Source: Undaria pinnatifida
Taxonomy: Eukaryota > Sar > Phaeophyceae > Laminariales > Alariaceae
Reading direction: 5' to 3'
DNA: 64,000 nucleotides
NCBI GenBank assembly: GCA_012845835.1
Contig: JABAKD010000009.1
Coordinates: 14,292,274 to 14,356,273, forward strand
Shown in pieces: positions 27,001-34,093 of this stretch; the first letter of the stretch is position 1; each line of letters opens with the position of its first letter. The notes below the pieces were generated by a model that ran no database searches, had not been told where the DNA came from, and was given only the letters and a program-made list of their open reading frames with translations. A program made the translations under genes and the position numbers.

Positions 27001-30000
27001 CACCGCACCACCTTCTGGGCAAGCGATGGTCAAATCATAGTTGGCTTCCCTTCTCCCCCTCGGTGCATGCCGTTTTCGTTTTAATCGCGCACAGAGTCCA
27101 TCGCTCCCTCTGCTTGTCGATTGTCATGTAAGTTTGAATTCTGCCAACTCATGTTTTCGCACTCTTGCGGCACCCAGGGGCACAAAAGTAAAAAGGAGCA
27201 TGCTCACAGAACAGCTAGACAGCACACAGCAGAACCGCGGCCATAGACGTACGTACTGCTATAGCGCCACAGAAGACTACTCTCGATGGAAAGGACCGCT
27301 TGGGTGTTATATACTATGTTCACCCTAACGGTTCTTACATTTCCGTCCAGAGTGGTATATAAAGTTGGGTCTAACCGAAAAGCCCCGCCTAAAGCTCTCA
27401 CGGCTATTTTTAGAACGCCAACGCTTTTGGGTACAAACCAGAACTAGAGTGGACTATTTTCCCAGCAGAAAAAAAAGTTGAGGGCTTCACATCCCACACC
27501 CCACCACCCCACAGGACTCAAAAAGTCTACTCAAACGTCAGGTAAAAAGTGCACTCTACGGTACCCTGTACCCTGTGTATACGTACATCCTGGGCACCCC
27601 GGTAAGCCAGCTGTCGCTAGGAACGCGCGCAGGAGGATACTTCCAACTTTCGTCAACTCGTGCGCGTTATTTTCGACGGGTGAAGGCGGCGGCGGACGTA
27701 TGTTGCCATATTCCGGCTTCAGCGATCTCGATTGGGGTCCATACTTTTTTCGCGCCGCGTAAATTAGAAAACTCGCATTAGCTCAACAGCAGTCACAAAA
27801 CGAAGAAGCGCCGTAATATTGACCCACATAGACGGCGCCTGCTCATTGAGAAAACCGTCCGTAAGAAATTCAGGCTCGTTTTTTCACGAAAAACAAGAAA
27901 AATGACCGAAAAAACGGAGCTCAGGAGAGCCCTTTCCAGCAGAGGTCCGCCTTTAACGCTGAAACAAATTTGCGCTTGAAAAGGGGCAATAAGCCACAAT
28001 GCGTGCATAAAAATAACGCCGATTACAGCTACTGACAAATATCGATCTCCTGAGAGGTCCTGAGAGGCTTCCATTTTTTCGCTTTTCACACCAACTTCAA
28101 GACATTCTCCTCTCCGGACGGCTGAGCGGGCTCCGATGCCTGAAAAAGCGCTTCTCAGCGCTTTTACTTATATTTTCAACATTCAAGTTTTAAAAAGTCC
28201 TTTTTGGGAAGTTTAATTTTTTGCTTCCACGAAGTTTAAAACTCCTGTTTTTCAGGGAATACCACGTACTACCTAGACACCGGCTCTTCTCGTTACTTGC
28301 GGAACGGTCCAGCTTTTCGTTGATTTCTTCCTTCCCTTTTTTTTGTACGAGTAGTTGCACGAAACTTTCATCATACCAGCAAAGGTCCCACTTTGATAAT
28401 CTCAGGTTGGCTCATCACATCATCAGCCCAGCTCCGTCTAGCAGCGCACAGCAGCGCTAGCTCGGCAGCGTAACGCTAGCTCAGCAGCGCAGTGCCGTGC
28501 AGTGCCGTTCCCTGGCGTGCTCTGGTGTGCCCTGCCGTGCGGTGCGGTACTGCTATGCGATGTTGTGCGGTGTTCGTATTCGTAGTGTCATGCCACCGGT
28601 ACTACAGTACTGCTGTACGTACCAGGTACTAATATATCGAATCACAAAAAATGCTCAGCACAGCCACGATAGCTCAGCAGCGCAACGTAGCGCCGTGCTG
28701 CGCTGTACTTTCTTTTAAACATACAGCAGTAGTACCAGGTACCATGCAATACCCGGTACCGACCGGTATGTATGTACGTGTCTACTCGTCTTTTCGCTTT
28801 CTTCAATTGATTGTCCTCTTTCGGTCCTCCTTTTCTTTTCTCGGAAATTACACTTATACTGGCGATCAGAACGTGACATCGCCAACGAGAACACACAGCG
28901 CAGCACAGGGCAAACAGCTCTGCGCATATAGCAGCTCTTGGCATTATCAAATCGTCAGATGCACCAATTCATGGGCCTCTTCTTTCTGCCGCCTTCACAT
29001 TTAGTTGTATTCTTCCTTGCGCCAGCGTAGCGGGCGGCGTCAGCCGCCCGCGGAGCGGAGCCCTTGTATTTACATATATGTACGTAAACTCCTCACTCAC
29101 AGGGTTCGAGGTCACCTACGGAAGATATCAGATAAGGCTCAATTACGTCCACGCCTTTCGTTTTGCCCCAAAGCTCTTTCCAGCAGAGAGTTGCCTTAGA
29201 CGCTGCTTGGAGTTTTCCGTGCCTATCTTGCGCAAGGTAAAACAGTACGCTAGAAAAGAGTCGACAGGTAACAAAACACATTTTGTGCACCAAAATACCG
29301 CTGTTGCACATACGAACACCCTAAACCGGGGCTTGGGGCCACATAAGGAGTGATGCACAGTACGCTATGATATGGTATGATATTGCACGGCGCTCCGCTC
29401 CACAGGCATCATTAGCCGCCCGCTACGCTCGCTCAAAAAGAAAACATAGAACAAACCTTTGACGCAAACAGAAGTCAATGATTGATTGCACGTGCAAACT
29501 CTTGGCTTGAAAATGCCAAGAGCCCCGTCGCCATGCTGTAGGAAAACAACCCGAACGCCACATGCATGAGTAAACCGTATGTACCCGGTATTTCGCGGTA
29601 ATGCTTGCGATGGATGTGTCTGCCTCCAAGTTCGTAACTGCAAAGCTGTTGTTGTCTACTAGGACGACGAATCGGCACGGACACTGGGTGCCCTTAATGT
29701 CGATCGGTGTGTAAAACACAGAGTTACGGCGTCTACTACTGTGGACGGCGGTCCGTCACAGGACTGAGTGTCAGCGATACCTGGAAAAATACAAGTTATC
29801 AATAAATTGTTGGCGGCTTTATAACCAACACACTTCAAAGAAGAGCAACACAAAGGGAAAAAGGGAACATGGGATACTTGTGCATGGTGGTTCTCTCTCG
29901 GCAACAGTTATTCTTGTCTGTTTGCTTGCGTTGTCGCACTGTGCTCCCCGACACGAACGTACTGCTGCATATATGTACTTTGCCACGGGGGCCGATTGCA

Positions 30001-33000
30001 GGCTGTTCTGCTGTGCTTGCGGTACGTGGATAGATGTTGCTGTTGTGGCTATCGGTGCATGGTTTGTGCCTCCACTCCGTGGCGTGTGTAGAAGAAGCAA
30101 GCTCAAAAACAAACAAAACCTGAAAAACATGAAGGAGAGGGAAACTAACTAAATGTCTCTTCAGCAATTAAGAGCTGAGAGCAGCCTGAGAGGCCAGAGA
30201 ATTGCCGAGGGCGGCCTCCGAACACATCGAGTTTTCTGTGAGTCTATATAAGTAGGGCAATGAAGACAGCAAATATATCACATAGTACAAGGCGTTCAAG
30301 GCATAAACATATAAAAAGCATAAACATTTACTCCGTACTTCGAAGTAGAAAGCACAAACATCTCGTCAAGCCTTACCCCATTTTCTCACCTGCTCTGCAC
30401 GCTGATCATAGCACGCTTGCGGCGTGCGCGCTCACACTTGCTCACTACACGATATTACGTGCCAGTATACGACGGTGTATACCGCATCCGCGTTGATAAC
30501 ATTTGGGCCTAAAAAACTTACCACCCCGTGTGTTCTACTCCGGGGGTGTGATATGCGCACACTTGCACACTACACGATATTATGTACCAGTATACGACGG
30601 TGTATACCGCACCCGCGTTGACAACATTTGGGCCTCAAAAAAAATCACCACCCCATGCGTTATACTCCAGGGGTGTGATATACAGCGTGTCCCGGTGTTG
30701 TAAAGTGGGTGATTTTGTGGGGATTAGCTAAGAGCATATCACCGGGGTGGTATTCTCTACGGGGTGTGATAAACAGGGTGCGATATCAGTGGTTGCAAAG
30801 GAGTTTGGCTGCCACACTCCAATAAGGTAAGGGTGTGATGTAAGAGGTGTGATGTCAGTTTGTGGTTGGAGGTCTTCCTGCCACACTCCAGGAAGGCGGC
30901 AAGGGGTGTGATAACAAGAGGTGTGGTAGCAGTGGTTTAGGGGTTTGTTGTCAACCTTTTTTGTTGTCACCCTCCAAACAGGTGGTGCGATAAAACGGGT
31001 GTGATAGCATTGAGCAGCTTGCACCTTTGTCGCGGGAGCCTCAGCAGTAGGTGCGGTGCCTGGCTTATCGACGGGCTCTGCTGTGGGAGTCTTGATGGCA
31101 GACGCTTGCGCTGGCTTGTCGGTGGGCTGTGCTGTGGTATCCTTTTTTTTTCATCCTCCGTCGGATGGGGAAAAATAAAGCTTTAGCTCACCACACTTCC
31201 ACGTAGTATCCTTTGGAAAAATAGGAGGCAAATGTGTGGTTTGCCGCCAAAAACACATGATCAAGCCTTGAGTACCGGTGCCGGTGGCAGCAGCAGCCAG
31301 CGTCGCCGAAGAGTTTCGCCCACTGCGATAGGCCACACCTTCAGCAAGGCCTTTGGAACTCCTGCACCTCCATGTTGATGGTCTCCATATTATATGGTAC
31401 GCTCGCACATGTGCAGATAGATGCTGCGTGCTTTCTCAAGTTTCTGCTCACATCACGGCATCACCGAAGCACTATCTTGAGGGTGTCAATGATTATGAGA
31501 CATGCCACCGCAGGGTGTGGTATATATGGTACAGCATACCTGGTACCCCGGAGATAAATCGTGTTGTTATTTTTGGGATTACTTATTTTCCGTCACCCGA
31601 GCGGTTAACTCCCCCGGAATGGTACACAACGTAATGGGTATATACGGTAAAAAATGGTACTACTGCTGTAGTATCGGCAGCAATATCGGTACGTACGAGG
31701 CCGTTTGATGAAATACCAGAAATCTCACTATTTTGGTCTCTATTTCTGGGTTCCAAAGATTTCATTGCTGAGCCCGTCGCCCCTACCTTTTTTTTTTTTT
31801 TTTCATCCTCCGGCGGATGGGGAAAAATAAAGCTCAAGCTCACCACACTTCCACGTATTTTCATACGCGTCGTGTGTCGATTAAACTCAGTTGCTTTCGG
31901 AACCAAACGCTATTAATAGCTGGCGCACCCTTCGGATCCCACTGCAGTGATAGCGTAAGCTGACTTAGCCCGTCGCCCGGGTGGTCTAGTGGCTACCCTC
32001 GAATGGTTGACTACTAGAGTTAGTTCTGGACTTCAAATCCCACGTGGGACGGACATTTGTAGGGCGGTGAGTCGGCTGAATTCCACGACTAATAACTAAT
32101 CGCAGAGTGAAAACCAACTAACTGACTGTAGTCGACTGTAGTCGGCAAGTCGGTTTGACAGTCTGAGCCGCATTTCCTATACCGAATTTCTTGTTTATGG
32201 CGACAAACCGAGCCTCAATTTCTGAACCATATACACCTACCATTTCTCAAGTGCGGGCTTTAGCTGAACGCCATCCAATCCAAGAACTGACGGCTGCGAC
32301 CGTTTGCAAGCCGCTTTTCAATTTCCGCGGGCATTAACGGAGAAAAGCTTTATCCCGCATTCAATACACCTTCCTACAAGTAAGGAAACCCAATACGTCA
32401 TACCTGGTATGTCGGATAGTGGGAAACTCGGGAAAACGACTAACTATTAGTTCGACGAATAACTTGTCGGTGACTCAAGTTGTGCCGACTAAAAGCTCTG
32501 GACTTTCGAGTTTATTCGCAAAAATAACTTTGCTGAGTCGGTCGCCCCGGTGGTCCATGTAGTGGTTGCCAGTACCCTCGAATGCTACTATTAACATAGG
32601 TGGTTCTGGTGTTAGAATCTCACATGAGGCGGACTATTGAGTATATTTGAAAAAGTAATAAACGAAAGGAATCAACTGCTGAGAGCGTCTATTAATATTT
32701 ATGTAGCAGCGTGGGTAGGCGCAATTCCATGCGAGTCGATGAGGGGAGAAGACCTTCTCGCGATAAAAACGAAGGCGCATACCGTAGTGGGGAGGGAGAA
32801 GGGAGAAGGAGAAAGAAAGAGAGTGCGAAGATGACAGATATACCTGGTAATAGACGCCATGAGCAAAAAAAATAAAAATAAACTGGAACATGCGAAGCTT
32901 GTATCCTTTTGGTGTTGCATGCGTCCTGCGCGCTTGGGGACCACTTTCCACAACCTTGGACAGGTCAGACGATCTAGATCTTATGTGCAGACACCCTTAC

Positions 33001-34093
33001 CTTTGGAATATAATATACGTCTGCGCGATCTATAAACCATGTTCGCCGGGTGGAATCTGTACAACACGGGTCATACACACTTTTTTGCCGGGCGGGATCT
33101 GTATGGTACGGCTCTCGCACATCTTATCATACCAGTATATACGATCTAGACGATCTAGATTGTGATCTGTCAGGTGAAAAAACTCCAATCACTGAGATAT
33201 CACGTATACTACCTGGTACTAGGCAAACACCAGCACAGGAGGTCTACGCACGTACTCGATGCTGGCTGGCGCTGCTGCCTTGCCGGTATTTCGTCATTTT
33301 CCACAGGCTTGTAGAAGACAGTCATAACGAAACCAAAAGCTAAAAAAGAAGGAAAAAAACCACTAGGCCACTGTACGAACCTTCAGCGTACGAGAACATC
33401 TTAAGTTCAGTGCGAGCTGAGAGTTGTTGAGTATACACCAGGTGGTCTAGACTTGCTTCTGTAACTGGGACACCATGGAGGTCAGCAGGGGTAGCAGTCC
33501 GAAACATGATAAAAGTTGACGTTAAACTCTGCAATGAGAATCACCAACGAAGTCACGCGAAACAGACCACCACAATAATCAGCAACAACACACCAGGAGA
33601 AGTGGTGGGTGAATTAAAAAGCTCCCATCGGGCGAAACCCCTGCCCCCTCCACCCCCCCACCTTTCTCCGCCAGCAACAGATTATAAGCCAGCTCTATCA
33701 TGCGCTTGAGATAGAGACGCGCTGTGCAGCTGCCGGGTGTCGTGGTGTGTGTATCATACATGCAAAAACTCCCGCCAAATGACACATTATGCGATTGATT
33801 GTTCGGTGTTGTGTTGAAAATAACAACTGATAAATGGGGAGCGAAGGCACAAATCAAATCCCACGCAATGGGCCAGCCTGCTCATATTCAACCCGCCTTC
33901 CTCTCCCCACCAAACAAGCCAGCAAGTCAAGCAGCCACCAAGCAAAGCAAAACAAGCCTATTAATAACATCCTCAACACCGGATGTCTCACCTGCGGGTG
34001 GCTCGCATCAAACGCAGTCGTCACAACCTGGTCCAGCAGCGTCACATCCATCGGCTGGGAGAAATCCATGAGCTTTGCACCGGCAGCCTCCAT
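2617..34093 (-). CDS. XPO1: Exportin-1 (CRM1), N-terminal third, 11 exons; 3' part off the left edge
   Basis: Nuclear export receptor of the importin-beta/karyopherin family; with Ran-GTP it carries leucine-rich NES cargo out through the nuclear pore. Exons on the minus strand, 5' to 3': 33992-34093, 12592-12708, 11855-11947, 10725-10784, 7798-7875, 7223-7348, 6674-6816, 5939-6080, 5395-5497, 3780-3856, 2617-2709. All junctions are GT..AG with matching phases, apart from an uncertain last donor. The joined product (about 378 residues of the usual about 1,070) follows animal XPO1 without gaps: the importin-beta N-terminal HEAT region (exons 1-3), then the Xpo1/exportin-1-like domain (exons 3-11). 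The NES groove, with the leptomycin-reactive cysteine of other species, would lie further left, outside the window. Intron 1 is about 21.3 kb and the others about 0.4-2.8 kb. Family assignment is firm. Confidence 0.95.
3226..3393 (+). repeat. Dispersed repeat C, copy 1 (XPO1 intron 10)
   Basis: Related to 24370-24546 and 36730-36876. Shared landmarks are AGCTT(T)CCC.TT.GG.ATG, GGTTGG.TT.AAAT(T)CC, a GGGG.CAA.CTCT block, and CAGCCAC..CG(C)..GTAA. No coding capacity. Origin unclear; perhaps an old SINE body. Confidence 0.55.
3780..3856 (-). CDS. XPO1: XPO1 exon 10
   Basis: The phase-1 codon from exon 9 is completed to Val, then [20 protein letters not shown] and GMEYL. It aligns with FLKEHDQLIEKRLNLRETLMEALHYML. 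Acceptor CTTGCAG, donor GTGAGT, phase 0. Confidence 0.9.
4000..5394. repeat. C-rich minisatellite with recurring TTCACAACAACGCC motif (XPO1 intron 9)
   Basis: About 1.4 kb of CCT/CCCC-rich sequence punctuated by TTCACAACAACGCC-type motifs at irregular spacing. Within it, 4909-5101 and 5102-5294 are nearly identical 193-bp tandem copies, pointing to recent unequal exchange. Proline/serine-rich open frames here are artefacts of composition. Confidence 0.85.
4670..4744 (+). repeat. Short interspersed element with poly-C 3' flank, copy 1
   Basis: Contains CTCGAAAGCGATGCG, GTCAATGGTCAAATGACTAA and GGCAAGCAACAAATGAGTA followed by a run of C. Closely similar copies lie at 41424-41530 and 46908-47006, and a diverged one near 63108-63180. 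Confidence 0.7.
5395..5497 (-). CDS. XPO1: XPO1 exon 9
   Basis: Reads [20 protein letters not shown] then KLALFFT. It aligns with the NGKDDEQNFIQNLSLFLCTF region. Acceptor CCTAACAG, donor GTGAGG, ends in phase 1. A C-rich minisatellite begins directly downstream in the next intron. Confidence 0.9.
5560..5617 (+). repeat. Poly-G tract
   Basis: A G homopolymer of over 25 bases interrupted by single T or A; likely to be length-variable and hard to assemble. Confidence 0.9.
5939..6080 (-). CDS. XPO1: XPO1 exon 8
   Basis: After the acceptor TTACCACAG it reads [20 protein letters not shown], then [13 protein letters not shown]; compare MFRNVSLKCLTEIAG in animals. It ends at VLVKQ before GTGACC, phase 0. 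Confidence 0.95.
6674..6816 (-). CDS. XPO1: XPO1 exon 7
   Basis: Reads [20 protein letters not shown] and later [17 protein letters not shown], matching [17 protein letters not shown]. It ends in phase 2 at the donor GTGAGT, and the split codon is completed by exon 8. Confidence 0.97.
7223..7348 (-). CDS. XPO1: XPO1 exon 6
   Basis: 42 codons beginning [20 protein letters not shown] and continuing FDFGKDQM, matching [20 protein letters not shown]. Acceptor ACTGTCAG, donor GTGAGA, phase 0. Confidence 0.97.
7798..7875 (-). CDS. XPO1: XPO1 exon 5
   Basis: 26 codons. [20 protein letters not shown] differs from the animal stretch [20 protein letters not shown] at only a few positions. Acceptor TTTTCCAG, donor GTGTGG, phase 0. 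Confidence 0.97.
7930..8051 (+). repeat. Telomere-like (TAGGG)n array inside XPO1 intron 4
   Basis: A nearly pure run of GGGTA units (about 7997-8051) preceded by degenerate GGTAAGGT units. It resembles, but is not, the TTAGGG telomere repeat. It is interstitial and could be a microsatellite or a healed-break scar. Confidence 0.8.
9303..9487. mobile_element. Foldback MITE, about 185 bp
   Basis: Terminal inverted repeats of about 60 bp: the left end starts ACGCAGCTTGCAGAGATGAG and the reverse-complemented right end reads ACGCAGCTTGCAAAGATGAC. Each arm continues through GTCGAACTCA to GCTGACGTC. The centre is AT-rich with no coding capacity. A solo copy of one arm lies at 10083-10135. Target duplication not clear. 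Confidence 0.75.
10083..10135 (+). repeat. Solo arm of the 9.3-kb foldback MITE
   Basis: Nearly identical to 9411-9465 (ATTGTAACGACGTCAGCTGT, GAGTTCGACGAA, TAGGGTCG), with no opposing arm nearby. Confidence 0.7.
10725..10784 (-). CDS. XPO1: XPO1 exon 4
   Basis: 20-codon exon reading [20 protein letters not shown], equivalent to VEKEKVYIGKLNMIL of animal XPO1. Acceptor ATCGCAG, donor GTGAGC, phase 0. Confidence 0.9.
11855..11947 (-). CDS. XPO1: XPO1 exon 3
   Basis: 31 codons, phase 0 at both ends. [20 protein letters not shown] is nearly the family sequence NVIKTRWKILPRNQCEGIKKY. Acceptor ATGTAG, donor GTTGGT. Confidence 0.96.
12175..12375 (+). repeat. (CCA)n microsatellite, XPO1 intron 2
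   Basis: About 200 bp of CCA/CAC triplets with AAA interruptions. Long Pro/His or Val/Trp open frames across it are compositional. Confidence 0.9.
12592..12708 (-). CDS. XPO1: XPO1 exon 2 (HEAT repeat, importin-beta N-terminal region)
   Basis: After the acceptor CTCTTTAG it reads [20 protein letters not shown] and ends at ..FIGLQ before the donor GTGTGT. This matches XPO1 residues just after those in exon 1 (LKEHPDAWTR..NTKYYGLQ), so exons 1 and 2 are adjacent in the protein although about 21 kb apart in the DNA. 39 codons, phase 0 at both ends. Confidence 0.95.
13745..14092 (+). CDS. Unrecognised 115-codon open frame in XPO1 intron 1
   Basis: Opens [20 protein letters not shown] and ends ..FYSLKFPKE. 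The composition is fairly protein-like, not simple-repeat, but I recognise no domain, signal peptide or membrane segment. The opposite strand is also open for 86 codons. It may be a decayed transposon fragment or chance; a real gene is unproven. Confidence 0.15.
   Translation: MIIAVVPPVKPERAEGEASPCYISPRCASGHIFYPSNHGLLRVVDAVTHDQTRGWPLLRASIAETLEAGDDPNDTVVKNRKSIQLIFVEQENRAVRSSKPLFRGQDFYSLKFPKE
15300..15734 (+). mobile_element. Retroposon family B, long copy 1 (A-tailed)
   Basis: About 430 bp ending GGAAGTGTGGTGAGCTCAAG, CTTTACTTTTTCCCCATC, GCCGGAGGAT and a run of A, the usual 3' structure of a non-LTR retroposon. The body is shared with 22468-22880, including GATGGACCTTGCGCAAGTCC and CACTACCCGGAGGGATGACT. 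Short 3' ends occur at 31146-31206 and 31785-31860. No coding capacity: SINE or LINE 3' end. Confidence 0.7.
17136..17305 (+). mobile_element. SINE family A, 5'-truncated copy
   Basis: Begins TTCGACGCGAGTTGACGAGG and continues GGCGCGTACCGTAGTGGGGA and CACGGATCTGA, as in the full-length copy at 18517-18858, with a degraded GGGGGGATGACTAAAAAA tail. Confidence 0.7.
17389..18146. mobile_element. Harbinger-like MITE, copy 1 (758 bp)
   Basis: Ends are inverted: GGCCATTTCTTATACAGTCG on the left, and the reverse-complemented right end reads GGCCATTTCTTTCACAGTCG. Subterminal regions hold many copies of AGTCGAAAA in both orientations. No transposase frame. Flanking trinucleotides are TTG and TTA, compatible with a mutated 3-bp duplication. 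Copy 2 at 21451-22217 is its reverse complement. Assignment to PIF/Harbinger rests on the GG ends and 3-bp duplication only. Confidence 0.75.
18287..18398 (+). repeat. 56-bp tandem duplication
   Basis: Two successive copies containing CCCGCCGGGA, CATGAACCGAAAATGCCCTA and CGGAAAAACTGCG, with three or four differences. Confidence 0.85.
18517..18858 (-). mobile_element. SINE family A, full-length copy with tRNA-like head and A tail
   Basis: On the minus strand it starts GTCGCCCCGGTGGGCTTGTG (A-box region), then GGAATTCGAACCTC (B-box region), GTAGGCGCAATTCGATGCGA and GATGGGATGAGC, ending in A(10). The order tRNA-like head, unrelated body, A tail is diagnostic of a tRNA-derived SINE. A related full-length copy is at 32539-32882, and 5'-truncated copies are at 17136, 21079 and 24612. 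Confidence 0.8.
19014..19090 (-). repeat. Dispersed repeat D, copy 1
   Basis: The minus strand reads ACACCCGGCGTCCGTCCTGA then TTCTTCTCCCTA, related to the copies at 23.9, 29.7, 36.6 and 37.1 kb. Confidence 0.45.
19843..19900 (+). repeat. (GCA)n microsatellite
   Basis: About 58 bp of GCA triplets with AGT interruptions. The polyalanine and polycysteine frames across it are compositional. Confidence 0.9.
21079..21207 (+). mobile_element. SINE family A, 5'-truncated copy
   Basis: Contains CACGTACCGTAGTGGGGAGG and ATGTGACCCCGGATCTGAGT and ends GAGATG plus A(11). Confidence 0.7.
21451..22217. mobile_element. Harbinger-like MITE, copy 2 (767 bp, inverted relative to copy 1)
   Basis: Starts GGCCATTTTTTCTGCAGTCG and ends ATCCGACTGCATAAGAAATGGCC, flanked on both sides by TCA, a clean 3-bp target duplication. 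The interior matches copy 1 in reverse orientation, including CGAAAGCCGCCAAAGCTACG. Non-autonomous. Confidence 0.8.
22468..22880 (+). mobile_element. Retroposon family B, long copy 2
   Basis: Collinear with 15300-15734 over most of its length, but the tail has degenerated (CCGGAGATTTAAATATATAT instead of poly-A). Same orientation as copy 1. Confidence 0.7.
23865..23950 (-). repeat. Dispersed repeat D, copy 2
   Basis: The minus strand carries CCATCTACATCCAGCACGAC, GTATCCGTGCTGATGCCTTC and CTCTGTGGTCACAAACTACG. The same order is found at 36548-36700. Confidence 0.6.
24370..24546 (+). repeat. Dispersed repeat C, copy 2
   Basis: Same family as 3226-3393. Contains ATCCCGTGGTGTCGCAAGTT and CACGTAATACCGACCAGCTC. 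A 5'-truncated SINE-like copy follows at 24612. Confidence 0.55.
24612..24785 (+). mobile_element. SINE family A, 5'-truncated copy
   Basis: Begins TCGACGCGAGTCGACGAGGG, includes CTATGTGACCCCGGATCTAA, and ends GATGGGATGAAG followed by A(9). Confidence 0.75.
25387..25821 (+). pseudogene. MULE transposase 5' fragment, left-arm copy
   Basis: 144 codons, opening [20 protein letters not shown], with [20 protein letters not shown] and later [15 protein letters not shown] before a stop. Resembles the N-terminal, DNA-binding side of MuDR/FAR1-like transposases. Truncated where the inverted duplication ends, so the catalytic DDE region is absent. Confidence 0.6.
25814..26473 (-). pseudogene. MULE transposase 5' fragment, right arm plus spacer, frame-broken
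   Basis: Opens at 26473 with the same [13 protein letters not shown] start as the left arm. The frame breaks near 26141 and resumes in another frame, with [20 protein letters not shown] and [20 protein letters not shown]. These fit the MuDR pattern in which NP.I.vk.lk..i is followed by a Tyr-leu box and an aspirin-like NPGS motif. Only the region upstream of the catalytic domain is present, so it is non-autonomous. Confidence 0.65.
29630..29722 (-). repeat. Dispersed repeat D, copy 3
   Basis: The minus strand carries GGCACCCAGTGTCCGTGCCG and TCGTCGTCCTAGTAGACAAC. It lies in an open frame that looks exon-like, but the match to other repeat D copies argues for a transposon fragment. Confidence 0.45.
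30424..30683 (+). repeat. 130-bp tandem duplication, followed by GGGTGTGATA-rich DNA
   Basis: Two copies share CACTACACGATATTA, CCAGTATACGACGGTGTATA and TTGGGCCT. To about 31020 the motif GG(T/G)GTGATA recurs about ten times at irregular spacing. Confidence 0.8.
31146..31206 (-). mobile_element. Retroposon family B, 5'-truncated copy 3
   Basis: On the minus strand: TACGTGGAAGTGTGGTGAGC, then TTTATTTTTCCCCATCC, CGGAGGATG and A(9). Only the 3' end is present, as expected of incomplete reverse transcription. Confidence 0.75.
31785..31860 (-). mobile_element. Retroposon family B, 5'-truncated copy 4
   Basis: On the minus strand: TACGTGGAAGTGTGGTGAGC, then CCCCATCCGCCGGAGGATGA and a longer A run. 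Nearly identical to the 31.15-kb copy, truncated at the same place. Confidence 0.75.
31970..32130 (+). mobile_element. tRNA-like SINE head with a different body
   Basis: GTCGCCCGGGTGGTCTAGTG looks like the 5' side and A box of a tRNA, and GGACTTCAAATCCCACG like a B box. The following sequence differs from SINE family A, so this may be a related subfamily. The cloverleaf is too degenerate for a functional tRNA call. Confidence 0.6.
32539..32882 (+). mobile_element. SINE family A, near full-length copy
   Basis: Head GTCGCCCCGGTGGTCCATGT, body GTAGGCGCAATTCCATGCGA and ACCGTAGTGGGGAGGG, tail ATGAGCAAAAAAAATAAAAAT. Near the tail it carries TACCTGGTA where the 18.5-kb copy has none, a small insertion or local rearrangement. 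Confidence 0.75.
33388..33530 (-). other. Exon-like open stretch, unassigned (XPO1 intron 1)
   Basis: The minus strand has a good acceptor (TTCTCATTGCAG), an open frame including [20 protein letters not shown] and [21 protein letters not shown], and a possible donor (GTTCGT). No domain is recognised and it does not belong in XPO1, whose exons 1 and 2 are contiguous in homology. It could be an alternative exon, a nested gene fragment or a transposon piece. Confidence 0.2.
33992..34093 (-). CDS. XPO1: XPO1 exon 1 (start codon, residues 1-34)
   Basis: ATG at 34091-34093 opens [20 protein letters not shown], matching the LLDFSQKLDINLLD stretch near the XPO1 N-terminus. It runs 34 codons to a phase-0 donor (CAG then GTGAGA) at 33991. 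The start is chosen because it sits at the family's N-terminal distance and the next homologous residues are in exon 2. Confidence 0.9.

Larger units (their letters stand above)
12709..33991 (-). other. XPO1: XPO1 intron 1, about 21.3 kb, packed with transposon remnants
   Basis: Bounded by the exon 1 donor (GTGAGA) and the exon 2 acceptor (CTCTTTAG). The flanking exons encode consecutive XPO1 residues, so nothing coding for XPO1 is missing. Contents listed separately include SINE-like elements, a retroposon family, two Harbinger-like MITEs, a palindromic MULE, tandem repeats and microsatellites. I found no intact nested gene. Weak exon-like open stretches at 13745-14092 and 33388-33530 remain unexplained. 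Confidence 0.85.

Noticed and set aside
29580-29722. Exon-like minus frame ([20 protein letters not shown]..)
   Set aside because: Its core matches dispersed repeat D copies elsewhere in the window, so it is more likely repeat DNA than a gene.
31970-32060. tRNA gene
   Set aside because: A- and B-box-like words are present, but stems do not pair into a proper cloverleaf and similar heads occur on A-tailed SINEs.
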